Shown here: positions 23,558 through 34,344 of the stretch, in pieces
Numbering within the stretch: position 1 is the first letter of the stretch
How the letters are laid out: each line of letters begins with the position of its first letter
Origin: Corynespora cassiicola
Lineage: Eukaryota > Ascomycota > Dothideomycetes > Pleosporales > Corynesporascaceae
Length of the DNA: 64,000 nucleotides
NCBI GenBank assembly: GCA_022059125.1
Contig: JAEUWY010000001.1
Location: 2,976,001-3,040,000 of the forward strand
Reading direction: 5' to 3'
The notes under the pieces: generated by a model
The model's database searches: none
What the model was told of the DNA's origin: nothing
What the model saw: the letters and a program-made list of their open reading frames with translations, nothing else
Position numbers and translations under genes: made by a program

Positions 23558-24322
23558 TCAAAGCCTGACTGTGCGGATCCGGCACCACAGGCGCGCCATC
23601 AGACCACACGATGTGTGCCCAACCCCTTGGTACCTAAACGCTGTGCACAGCATCGTAGACCCAGCCTTTTGGCTGCGCAGCCAGGTGAGACGCGGGTCCC
23701 AGGCTGGGGCTGAGTGGGCGGGGTGCAAGCCCTTGCTGGTAGAAGGGTCGTCGAGGATGCGAGGGGTGCGGCGGTGGAGGATGGAGTCGCCGCATACGAT
23801 GCGGAAGCATTGAGTTAGGAAGTGGAAGGAACCTTTGGGCCGGGCCAGGTATTCCTCATCACGCTGCCGGGCGGTGGAGAGGGGCAAGGGCTTACTTATC
23901 GTGCCATGTTGCCGGTGGGAGTGAGCGGCGGCGACGGTGTCTGGCGCGCCAGAGCGAGCATGAGTCTTGTTGGGGAACTGTTCGCCATTTTGGTCGCGGC
24001 GGTTTTTCTCGAGGGACTGGAGTTTGTGGTGGCTGGACTGCGATTTCGGGATGGTCTTGCAGGACGTACAGGGCTTGATGGTTTGCTGGCCAAGGATGCG
24101 GGCGCGGGCCTGTTGTGCAGCTCGTCGTCGGGGACGGCGCTGCTTGGACTCGCTCAGGTCATCTGTCGCGAGGCTTTCGTCGGCTTGATTGGAGATTGCG
24201 TGTGTCTTCTGCGCCGTCGGGAATTGGTCCGGCATTTTGGGGCTGAAATAGGAAAGCCTTGCCGCGGAGCCCGTAAAGTTGGGTTGGACTTGTGGGGGGA
24301 GCAAAGGCAGTTGGAAGGGCAT
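23558..24322 (-). CDS. Hypothetical basic, low-complexity protein (doubtful)
   Basis: An open minus-strand frame of 254 codons starting at ATG 24322, in GC-rich DNA. The N-terminal half is rich in Gln, Arg and Ser (for example KQRRPRRRAAQQARARILG) with one CXXC pair; the C-terminal half (FHFLTQCFRIVCGDSILHRR and onward) is more protein-like. No family is recognised. Overlapping frames on both strands are also open, which is common in GC-rich DNA, so chance is a real alternative. A nearby frame at 23391..23609 reads smoothly (VWSDGAPVVPDPHSQALKL) and may belong to the same gene through an unseen intron or a frameshift. Confidence 0.3.
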   Translation of the reverse strand: MPFQLPLLPPQVQPNFTGSAARLSYFSPKMPDQFPTAQKTHAISNQADESLATDDLSESKQRRPRRRAAQQARARILGQQTIKPCTSCKTIPKSQSSHHKLQSLEKNRRDQNGEQFPNKTHARSGAPDTVAAAHSHRQHGTISKPLPLSTARQRDEEYLARPKGSFHFLTQCFRIVCGDSILHRRTPRILDDPSTSKGLHPAHSAPAWDPRLTWLRSQKAGSTMLCTAFRYQGVGHTSCGLMARLWCRIRTVRL

Positions 24323-26481
24323 GTCTTGGTCAAAGAATTGGATTAAGGGATCTCGATTGAGTAAAGTTTTCTCGGTGTGGAAATAGTGAAAGAGGATCCT
24401 GCCAAGATCTCACTTTCATCACCCATCTGATAGCTTTCACTTTGATATTCTCAAACCAGGGTTTTCACGCATGTCAGATACCTAGGTACTCCGCTTAGCA
24501 CATGATCTATTGTTACGTCTTACTCGGGTAGTTTCACGCACAAAATGCAAAAATCGTTAGCTTCTATCATCACAAGCTCCATGAGGTGAGTCACATTTTC
24601 ACTACTGTGTCGACGATGACTGAACGTCACAATAAAAGCGGTATGACAATATAATAAACACCAGAGTAGTCGTTCTGCAGGGTCCTCCGCTACACCAACG
24701 CCCTCATGATCAAACTCTGAAATACTTCCGTGAGGCTCACTCGTAGAGCTCCACCGCCCCACAATCGCATGGTCTACGCTCAACGGGTATCCCTCACTAA
24801 GCCTATTCCACTCGGGAGGCATCAACGAAATGACCATCAAACACAAGCCTACAGACTAATACCGCCGCTTCGCCTTGGCTCTGAAAAAGGGGCCCGCACT
24901 GGACGTCTTGACGAGATTAAGACGACGGTAAGTCGGCGCATTCACGTACAGCCGGTATGAACGGTCACGCTAGTGGCCCAAAAGGTCCGTAGTTTTGGAG
25001 AAATCTCGCTAGTATCCGAGAAAATCTCCAAAACAGACTTTCGAAAGGCCGAATGAGTTGGAGATACGACGAGGTTATTCTGCCTCGCTATTTTGGGGCG
25101 GCGGCGTGTAAGCCTGACCACTCGTGAGGACATATAGAAGTTGGGAAGATTAACAGATGCAGTCTCCCTCGTTTCACAACACGACTACTCTGATGCGCAA
25201 TAGGGCGAGGTAGGCAAGTACTAAGACCACGAGCAGGCCAGTGAAGTAAGAGGGGTAATTTTCAAGTCCCCACCCGCAAAATGGTTTGCGCGAACAGATT
25301 CTTGGGCGACGGTATGTGCCGGCTGCAGCGGGACTGCAAGTGGGCATCGACTTTGTTTTTTCTCGAAGCATGCTCATCACCCAGGGATAGTTGGCGCATT
25401 CTTTTGGCGGAGAATAGCCCAGCCAACTCATATTACGGCAATGGACGGTCGTTCGTGTGGCTTCTGGCGATCTTCCCGCCGTGTGAAACTCGAGGTGGTC
25501 AAGAAGCTTACCACAGCGGCCATGGAGCCAAGGCCCATTTATACCTCTCGCAAGAAGAGGCCGACGGAGATTCGGGACTCTAGTGAAGGCCGATTTTCTT
25601 GACCGTCGCCAAGCTCCCACGTCAGCCAGCATGGAGGAAGATGCATGACGGACGCATGATGAAACCCCGACTCCGTACAAGTGACTTCGAAACCTGGGGT
25701 GTGCGACAGCTCCGGCCTTTGCATGCCCAAGGCTCAACTCTGAACGCGGGTGTCCTGCACTGCGTCGGCCTCATTCATGAAGAAGCAAGCGGTGGTGCAC
25801 TGGTCGAGTGGGAGGCAGGATGGAATGCCAAGTTGGTGACGCGTAGTGATGCAAGCTGGAGTGCGAAGGATTACGCCTCCAGAGCCAGGATTTCCGAATC
25901 TGCAAACGATCAAGCATTGCAGCATCCAGACACCCGCAGGTCGAGATCGTGGGGAACAGCGGCTGAGTGGTATCGATAGGGTCGAAAGGGGTTGCAGAGG
26001 CTGGCGCTCGCTTGGCCAAGGCGGGAGCCAAGGCAAAAGTAGGCGCAGCAACTCTCAAGACGGGTCTAACGGGCTCCGTGCCCTCCCGGAGGAGCCTTTG
26101 CCCAGCAATACAAGGATCACGTGAGCCTGGGCTCTCGGGTCCCATTGGTGAGGAGTCTGAACACGTGACACCGGAGCCTCTGGGCTGGCCTTGTTGACAC
26201 CCGCTTGGCCAGTACGTGTGAGGATCGTATTTAATTAGGTTGACTGAAAGCCTGCTGGTGCCGGGCTCCTCTTATTGTCGACTCTGCGACCCTTTTCCCT
26301 CCGGCTCCTTGCGCTTTTCGCTGACCCTCGTCTCTCGTTACATTTTCCTTTCCGTTAGGCGATAGCTGTGGACTTAGCACGACTGTAAAGGACCCTGGCT
26401 AGACTGTACCACCCAACCAATCATTCTAGCCGTCAACACCACACCGCGACGCCGGGGCTGCTCTAGCCTCAATACATCACC
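24323..26481. other. 2.2-kb gene-free stretch and promoter of the GH76 gene
   Basis: No gene is recognised. A 187-codon minus-strand frame at 25174..25737 and several plus-strand frames lack any family signature. The final 250 bp (from about 26230) are pyrimidine-rich and look like the promoter and leader of the gene at 26482. Confidence 0.5.
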
Positions 26482-27956
26482 ATGAAGCTTTCTATTTTGT
26501 ACCTCGCAGCCGCGGGGCTTTTTGCGCGCAGCTCAAACGCCATAGATTTGAACCCAGATGATCCGGGTGCGTTCGTCCCAAGCACTGCGCGGCGGCCGAG
26601 GAGCTAACCTTGGCAGAATCCATCAAGAGCGCAACAAAAATCGTGGCCGCTGGGCTGAGGGAATACTACACTGGCGACCGGCCCGGCGACAATCCTGGAA
26701 ATCTTCCCGACCCCTACTACTGGTGGGAGGCGGGTGCTATGTTCAGTGCCCTAATCGATTACTGGTACTTCACTGGGGACGACACTTACAATGCGATCAC
26801 GACGCAGGCCATGGAGCATCAGACTGGCGATAATAATGCCTACATGCCCCTGAATCAGACCAGCACCCTCGGTAATGACGATCAAGCCTTCTGGGGAATG
26901 GCTGCCATGACTGCCGCCGAAAACAAATTCCCGGACTCGGAGATGGAGGGGAAGCCGTCTTGGTTGGCCCTCGCCCAGGCCGTCTTTAACACGCAGATGG
27001 CCCGATGGCACAACGACACCTGCGGTGGAGGCCTGAAATGGCAAATCTACTACTTCAACAGGGGGTACGACTACAAGAACACAATCTCCAACGGGGCCTT
27101 TTTCAATATCGGGGCCCGCCTGGCCAAATATACCGGCAACAGTTCGTATGCCGAGTGGGCCGAAAGGGCATGGGAATGGCAGCGCTCCGTCGGCCTTATC
27201 AGTGACTCGTATGCCTTCTACGACGGATCCAGCGATAAGCTAAACTGTACCGAGCTGGACCACACGCAGTGGACCTATAACAACGGCGTGCACCTAGCGG
27301 GCGCGGCTGCCATGTGGAACTATGTGAGTAGGCCATTCCAGCCATGTGGACGTTGCTGACCGTACCAGTCCGAAACCGAGGGAAACGCAGAACAAGCCGG
27401 AATCTGGCGCGACCGACTCACCCGAATCATCAACGCGACGGACGTCTTCTTCCACCCCGATGCCCAGGTCCTCTATGAAGTCGCATGCGAACGAAACGGC
27501 AAATGCGATGTTGACCAGCGATCATTCAAGTCGTACCTCAGCCGATGGATGGGCTATGCGATGCAGACAGCTCCTTGGACCCGGGATTTGCTAATGGATG
27601 GTTTGAGGAGGTCTGCTGTTGCGGCAGCCAAGCAGTGCAGCGTGGGAGAGGACCAGCAGTGCGGCCTGCGATGGTGGCTCCCCAACGGAGAGAACGATGG
27701 CGAGCACGGCGTAGGAGAACAAATGTCGGCCCTTGAAGTCATGCAGAATCTGCTCGTCACCCAGGTCAGCGGCCCTGCTGGCTTGAATAGCGGAGCGCTG
27801 AGCCAGCCTGATTATAACGCTGGAGCGGACTCGACAGATGACCTTCCTCCCCCAGATGCCCTGAGCACTGGTGACAGGGTCGGAGCGGGCATCCTTACTG
27901 CCCTCGTCCTCGGTTTGACGCTCGGCGGAGCGTGGTGGCTGATCACCGGTGCCTGA
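26482..27956 (+). CDS. GPI-anchored GH76 enzyme, Dfg5/Dcw1 type
   Basis: Three exons, 26482..26566, 26617..27323 and 27369..27956, encode 459 residues with short introns (50 and 45 nt) in phase. An N-terminal signal peptide (about residues 1-20) and a C-terminal hydrophobic tail (VGAGILTALVLGLTLGGAWW) after a Ser/Asp-rich stretch indicate GPI anchoring. The GH76 fold is shown by DPYYWWEAGAMFSALIDYW and by the paired catalytic aspartates in GNDDQAFWG (about residues 116-117). Fungal Dfg5/Dcw1 proteins are thought to transfer GPI proteins from the membrane anchor to cell-wall glucan and are needed for wall growth; yeast needs at least one of the pair. Length and features match this group well. 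Two upstream start alternatives were not found; this ATG precedes the signal peptide directly. Confidence 0.93.
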
Positions 27957-29411
27957 GCTGGTCTTTCGGGATGGCGTACATGTGGAGTTTTCTTTGGTTT
28001 CTACGGCATTGCTGGGCGTTGGGGGGGTTTCTCGATAGTCATCCATGACAAACCGGGGAGGTTATAGCCTGATAATCTGTTTTGTTCATATTAGCAGAGA
28101 TGGGAGGCCGAGAGCGGCTGGACAAGGTCGGGGACCAACGTATCCTTGCGGCTGAACCAGTCAGCTCCAATATAAGTATCAGTTTCGCATTCGGGATTCC
28201 ATTGGAAACCTTGGAAGCTTGTGGGCCACGTGAGAGGCCGATCCGATGCAGGGCGCTCGGCAGTGCGTCGATGCCGCAATCTTAACCGCGCGAAGCTCGA
28301 GGTGCGGAGATCGAAAACATTTCAGTGACAATGGTGGCAGGCGGGCTCTTAATGCCTTTCTGGTTGAGTTTCGGAGGTTGAGACGGCGACGGCGTCATGG
28401 GCGTTCTGGAGGCGGCCGGGGTTTACCCGTTCCGATGGTCCGTGCCCTATGCAACCGCCAAACCCTGGGACGATCCTGGCGGGCCTACGCCGTCAAAGGC
28501 TATGCCATCTTTCAAACCGTACCGTCACCCAGGACAATGGCATCGTTCCTGTTGGTAAGATTCGGCTGCCTGCATGAACGCTTTTCCATTCATCGGAGGA
28601 ATCACATCTCACCAGAGCTGTGTGAGAATTCACGGCGCCGTTGCTATTCTCGCCGTCTTGCCTCGAGGGATGAAACCCGGGATTTTGCTTGTCTTCCAGC
28701 TCATCTCTATTTCTCCAGGCTCCCCTTCAATTAATGCGTCGGCCTCTTTCACATATCGGGATGGTTCCCCCGGGCTACTCGTCTAGTAGTACTGATGATC
28801 ACACCAGTAACGCCACCCCATGTGGCGACGGCCCACCGCAGCCTCGACTTGAACCCCTCAACCATTCAGATCCATATCCTACCATCGGCTGACAGCATGC
28901 CCCGTCTCTTTGCAGCCTGGTTTCTTGCGCCTCTTCGCGTATCTTTTTGCGAATCAGTGCTTCCGAGTGGAAAGCCATCTCTCCGCAAAACCTTCTAGAG
29001 CTTACTGAAACCTCGAGCGAGAACGGCAGAAGACTAGCGCTGCACCATCCGCGTCATGCCGGCCACTTACCATCCAGAAGCGCGTCGCATAGCTGGACGC
29101 CCCCCTCCAGGTTTGCTCGCGGTTGATCCAATTGACTCATGGCGTGCCGTTCAGCCATACACGGCATTTGTAGTCTCCAACCGGATCTCCACGGGTCGCA
29201 TCCGACTTTTCGTGATTCGCCATATTGATCTGAGTTCTCGACGGGGCCTGATGTGTTTTGGTGCTATCGAGTAGAATTAAGGTTTGGAGAATGCTTTCCA
29301 CGGTTGAGAATCCACCGTTGCCAACGTCAACGCCTTCAACTATTCTCTGCCTCCATGTGCTTGGGGAAAAAAGCAATGTATCGCCAACGGCCGTGAGCCC
29401 TCTGCAAGAAC
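27957..29411. other. Gene-free stretch
   Basis: About 1.45 kb of mixed composition between the GH76 gene and the CFEM gene. Plus-strand frames up to 162 codons (28246..28734) have no recognisable features. The end carries the promoter of the gene at 29412. Confidence 0.5.
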
Positions 29412-31233
29412 ATGGGCTTGCGCGCGCTCGCGTGGGTGATTCTGGGCCCACTCTCTTTTTACAATGTTTTTGCAGCGGCCCAGAGCCTCGGCGCACGAGA
29501 GCTCTCCATATCTGATATTCCACCATGCGGGGTGAGTTGCCATTCCACGGACTCGCACATTCCTACTCATCCCAGTTATAGTTTACATGTCTCTTTCAGA
29601 GCGTACCAATCAGTGGTTGCTCCTTCGAAGACATCGAATGCCAGTGTACTAGCAACAGGCTGAAGCAAGTGTTTGGAGCGTGTATGCTGGCAAACTGTAC
29701 CATGGCGGATACTTTGAGTACGACATCATTTCTCCATCTATGTCAATACTACTAATGTTGTGAATACAGATACTGCAAAAGTCCAAGCTGATCTTTGTCA
29801 CCTACCCCACGACGATAGAAGTCTAGATCTCATCCTCTACACGGGCATCATTTTTTCTATCGCAGTCCTATTCGTCGCCCTTCGGGTGGTTGGAAAGATA
29901 TTAGCCAAGCGGACTTCCATAGACGACTGGTTTATTGTAATCGCAATGCTACTGACAAGTCTACCTTGTGGCTGTATACTCTGGAGTATGTATACGCTCT
30001 ATCGTCAAAATGGAAATGCAGCTGGATTTCTGACTGACATATTCTAGTTACGCAAATTGGGTTCGGCAAGCATATCTGGGATCTTGAAAGAGATTGGCTG
30101 AAAGATAACTTGATGTTTTGTACGTTGCCCTCTCCATGGATGTGTACAACCCGCTGACGTGACAGTCTATATTGCATGGTCTGCCTACGTTATTGTATTA
30201 GGCCTGATCAAAGTGTCACTGGTTTTGTTCTATCTCCAGATATTCCAATCGCCAAAGTTTCGAATCGCATCCTACATCATCATTGTTTTCATCATCATCA
30301 ATAATACCGCCATCTTCTTAGTTACAATCTTCAGTTGTAAACCTATTCATTCCTTTTGGAACAGGGATATTAAAGGAAAATGCCTTGACATAAACGCCAT
30401 CGCATTCGCCAACAGCGGATGCGCAATGTTCCAGGATATAGTTATCCTGGTGTTGCCGATGTTTTGCATCAAAAGACTGAACATGAGAAAGTTTCGTAAG
30501 CTTGCGGTAGCGTTGATGTTCACCATCGGCACTCTGTATGATAATACCATCAATGGAAGTCATAGGCTTCGCTGACTTTGAGCACAGGGGATGTATAGCC
30601 ACAGGTCTTCGCTTGCGGTCCCTCCTTTCTTTCAAGATTTCCATAGACCCCACGTGGGACTATGTGACGGTGACCATCTGGACCGAGATTGAGCTTGCCG
30701 CTGGCTTCGTCTGCGTCTGCCTTCCATCGATTCGCATCCTCTTCACAATGATCTTGCCGCGCAGGCTTCTTTCCCTACTTTCTCATCACCGCTCTCAAAA
30801 CGATACCCCTACGCCTCTCCAGGACTTTAATGCTGGCCAACAAGCACCGAAAAAGGGCTTCTCCGTGTTTCACATCCCAACGATCAGCAACGGAAGCAGT
30901 TTTTGGTCAAGCGCGAACAAGTCCCAGCCCAGATCCCAACATCGGCGCTTAGGTTCTGGTCTGGACCCGCTCGACACAATGGACCACCAAACCAGTGCGC
31001 CCATTGGTGGCCCACAGATTATTGCCACTACGGCTCCTCCTTATCGCGAAGTCTTTACAACTAGATCGGGTCGGAACACTTTACAACCGCCCCCAAGAAA
31101 CCCGAGGCAGTTTTGTCCAAGCTGCGGCAGCAGTGGGGACTTTATAACAGCGCTCCCGCGGATAGGTTGCCTCCCAGATGCAAATTACTCGCAATTGGAC
31201 ACGCGAAGGAATATTCATGGCCCTGACATGTAA
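29412..31233 (+). CDS. CFEM-domain, rhodopsin-like (PTH11-type) membrane protein
   Basis: Six exons, 29412..29531, 29600..29717, 29770..29985, 30048..30119, 30166..30535 and 30588..31233, total 1542 nt and 513 residues; all five introns are 46-68 nt and in phase. After a signal peptide (about 1-23) comes a CFEM-like cysteine domain (PPCG, GCSFEDIECQC, GACMLANC, DLC). Seven membrane spans follow, with family landmarks RTSIDDWFIVIAMLL, GFGKHIWDL, KVSLVLFYLQIF and DPTWDYVTVTIWTEIE. A hydrophilic tail of about 170 residues ends the protein. PTH11-like receptors with CFEM domains sit in the plasma membrane and sense surface or host cues in plant-associated fungi; a signalling role here is inferred. 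Only seven CFEM cysteines are seen in this splice model; the second of the usual eight is missing. Confidence 0.88.
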
Positions 31234-31365
31234 CGGAATACCCTTAATACACAGAGCAACGACAGTAATAATGTTTCATTGGCAACGAATTGTACTTAAT
31301 TATACATGAATTGATACCCCTCTTTAATGTACTCGCTTAAATCTTACGGTTCTGTTTTGCTGCTC

Positions 31366-32030
31366 TCATGTGGCCGCCGCCACCGCCGTTTTCGAATCCT
31401 CGTTCTGCTTGTCGTATCGAATCCACGTCACGGCCAGCGCGAGTAGAATGTCCATGCCGGGCGCGACGTGGACGTGGAACTCGCTTTTCATGGCTGCCCA
31501 CGAATGCGTACTCTTCACACCTACGACGGGGCTTCCGTTCATCATGATTACGGCGTCCTGCCCCATGATCTTTTTCTGCACTTCCATGGGCAGACTCTGG
31601 TTTGCGCTCGGATAAGCAGTAAGCTCTAAGAATCCCGTTAGCCAAGCATCCCCCCAACAAAAGTTTTCCGAGAGAGTCGCAACATACCGTACCCCGTTTT
31701 CGTCATGCCGCGCTTCAGCGCGAGGTAGAACGCCTTACTCCCGTCGGGCCGCAGACCGTGGTACTCGCTCCCCTTGCCGCTCCAGTGGTGCTTCTGCTTG
31801 CTTATGCGCAGCACCTCTTGGCCCTGCATGGTGCGGAAGGAGATTTGCTTTGCGTTTAGGCCCTGGACTTTGAGGAAGGGGGCTCCGGAGGCGAAGGAGA
31901 CGAGGAGGGAGTCCTTTGTTGTCCAGACTTTGTCTTCTTTCATGGTGAAGGATTCGGGTTTTTGGGCGGTGAAGCCTTGGAAGAGGGGGAGGCCAGGACG
32001 GGGGAGGGGTGGGAGATGGGGGGCAGCCAT
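31366..32030 (-). CDS. LURP-one-related (DUF567, tubby-C-like) protein
   Basis: Two exons on the minus strand, 31688..32030 and 31366..31625, joined over a 62-nt GTATGT...TAG intron, give 200 residues; the junction reads KTGY-ELTAYP. The sequence pattern (TMKEDKVWTTKDSLLVSF, FRTMQGQEVLRISKQKHHW, HVHVAPGMDILLALAVTWI) matches the LURP-one-related family, which has a tubby-like beta-barrel with a central hydrophobic helix that may bind membranes or lipids. The helix corresponds to MDILLALAVTWIRYDK near the C-terminus. Plant members act in defence and some tubby-like proteins are scramblases; the fungal role is unknown. It stands alone, with its 3' end facing the CFEM gene. Confidence 0.85.
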
Positions 32031-33461
32031 TGTGGTGGTAGTGAGTTGGTATGTGGTGATGGCGCGGTGCTTGTTATGTGCTGCTGATCAAGTTTGGGGT
32101 CGAGTTTGAGGCTGAGGCTGTACTGAGATGGCGTTGCGGACAGTGGAAAAGTGTGAATGTGGAGTCTGAGCTGCGCTCTAAGGTTTCTTCATTCCACGAG
32201 GTTGAGCGTAGACTTATATCAAGGTGCGTTGCGGCTGTATCGCAACCTCAGACGTCACGGAGGCTGACAAGCCCCCATCCGGCTGGGAGGATCGTTAATC
32301 CTCTTACCGTTTTTGTCTATTTCGATGGCCAAGACATGTAAGGCTGCCCACCTAGTTTTGGCCCGATTGGGGTTAGCAGGCGGAAAATCGCAACGAGGCG
32401 GAGCTACGTTGTTGTGATTGGTCGACTGGAGGCACTCCAGCAAGGCGTAGCTAGAGTGCTATGGCCATCTCTTTGACAGAATGGGCCGAAACTAAGAGTG
32501 CGTATTTCTGGAGACTGCATAGAGGGCATGACCACGGTGAGATTCTGCATGGACGGTTCGTTGGTCGCGCACCACACAGATGCTCAGCTAGTACGCGAGC
32601 GACCTCCAGAATTTCTCAATAGCCTCGCACGACGTTAGTGTACGGATTTGATCTATGATGTTAACTGCAGACCCTAATTGGATGATCATGATGGGGCTAA
32701 TATTGTTTGACTACGGGAAAGGAAACATTTTCGACGGGTTCAATATGTTTCAAGCGCTTGTGAGAATGCTGACCTAGACAATCAGTAGAGAAAACATGTC
32801 GCAGCAAACGAACAGAATCACATACCGAAAATGTTTTTACAGCGGTTATTCAGATATATGATGGGAGTTGGGCCAGAAAGTAGCAGGCATCGGGACTTGG
32901 ACAATTTGGTGCTGCTTTGTCATACTGTCCATTGTTGAAATTCCGGTAAGACAACAACATGCACTTTGGTACAACCCTGCGCATATATGAACGAAACCCT
33001 CAAACATATGATTATATATGATTCGCGTTTAGTTTCGATTATTGTGAGCTCCTTAAGCCATCTCATTAGTCTCAATAGACATGGGATGGATGGGACCGAC
33101 CACGGGGAAGTGACGGGCCACCCAGTGACGATTACAATTGTGGAATACTACGTTCTGTAACTAAAGGTGATCGAAAGGCTTGAATTCACTATGAAGATAG
33201 CTAAACTTAGTAAGCGCGGCTGTTGAGGACTCGGGGTGGGAAACAAACGGGTGTTGTGAGAGCTCGGCGGGGTGGCCCAAGCTCCCAGTGTGAAGCTGCC
33301 CCGCTCTGCCTCGAGAGCTTCCCTTCACCTTCTCGTCGCCTCGACACTTGGATATATCACTCCCGACCTCTCCGCGTATGCTTCGGACCTTTATTCCCAT
33401 CTCTCCTCGAGCAATATATACCCGCGCGTCCACTAAAGCCCGCCGAACACCGTTTCGCACC
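32031..33461. other. Gene-free stretch between divergent genes
   Basis: About 1.4 kb between the LURP-one-related gene (minus) and the macrodomain gene (plus). It contains both promoters. AT content rises in the middle (32640-33180). No gene is recognised. If translation of the macrodomain gene starts at ATG 33378, the last 84 bp are coding. Confidence 0.5.
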
Positions 33462-34344
33462 ATGAGCAGCCCGGTCCCACTCTCCGAGCTCCCTACGCTC
33501 AGCCTTCTATACAAGCTCAACAGAATCCCGCCCAAGGAGCCTGTCGAGCCCAAGTACGAGCCAAACACCACATATAATGACAAGATCTCGGTGATCCGAC
33601 AGGACATCACCACTTTGGCCGTCGATGCAATCGTGAACGCGGCCAACAACTCGCTGCTGGGCGGCGGCGGAGTTGATGGCGCCATCCATCGCGCTGCCGG
33701 CCCCGAGCTTCTTGACGAATGCGAAACTCTCGACGGATGCGCCACAGGAGATGCAAAGATAACCGAAGGGTACGAGTTGCCGGCAAAGAAGGTCATCCAT
33801 GCCGTGGGACCCATATACTGGAAGATCAATGGCGAGGGCACACGCGCGGGGCTACTCTCGGGCTGCTATCGCAGGAGCCTGGAGCTGGCTGTCGAGAATA
33901 GGCTCAAGAGTATTGCCTTCTCTGCGCTTAGCACAGGCGTCTACGGATATCCCAGCGGAGAGGCGAGCGAAGTCGCACTCGAGACAGTGAGGAAGTTCTT
34001 TGACGAAGGCAAGGCTGATGACATGGAGCGCATCATCTTCTGCAACTTCATGCAGAAGGATGAGGATGCCTACTTTACCAACATTCGGTGTGTTTGATCA
34101 TCATAGATCGGTCTTGTCTCGATGTCGCTGATATCTACGCAGAAAGTATTTCCCTCCGGTCACGGATGCCACAGATGGACAGGGAGCCGCAGCCAAAGCT
34201 ACCGATGAGAACGATCTGGCTGCCAAACTCCCTGACCCGCCGACTGCTGAACCCAAGGATCCTGAGGAGCCTTCTTCAAAGAAGCAGAAGACAGAGATTA
34301 CGGACGATGACTTTGTCGTCGTGGAGAAGGAGGATGCCAAGTAG
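33462..34344 (+). CDS. Macrodomain protein, probable ADP-ribosyl hydrolase
   Basis: Two exons, 33462..34087 and 34143..34344, joined across a 55-nt GTGTGT...CAG intron, give 275 residues. The macrodomain covers about residues 36-210: ADP-ribose-binding loops [20 protein letters not shown] (54-73) and [14 protein letters not shown] (near 160) are intact, with the Asn and Gly-rich loop of MacroD-type enzymes that remove mono-ADP-ribose or deacetylate O-acetyl-ADP-ribose. The C-terminal tail is disordered and acidic with a KKQK patch. An in-frame ATG at 33378 would add 28 residues rich in Arg, Ser and Thr with no acidic residue, a likely mitochondrial targeting sequence, so two compartments are possible. 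The shorter start is given because it begins the conserved part. Confidence 0.9.

Noticed and set aside
23822..24346. Plus-strand frame of 174 codons opposite the doubtful gene
   Set aside because: Gly/Leu/Arg-rich translation typical of the antisense of Pro/Ser/Arg-coding GC-rich DNA.
24520..25737. Open frames of 60-190 codons between the pump and the GH76 gene, including one with a hydrophobic C-terminus at 25174..25737
   Set aside because: No start context, intron pattern, domain or codon signature; overlapping frames are open by chance.
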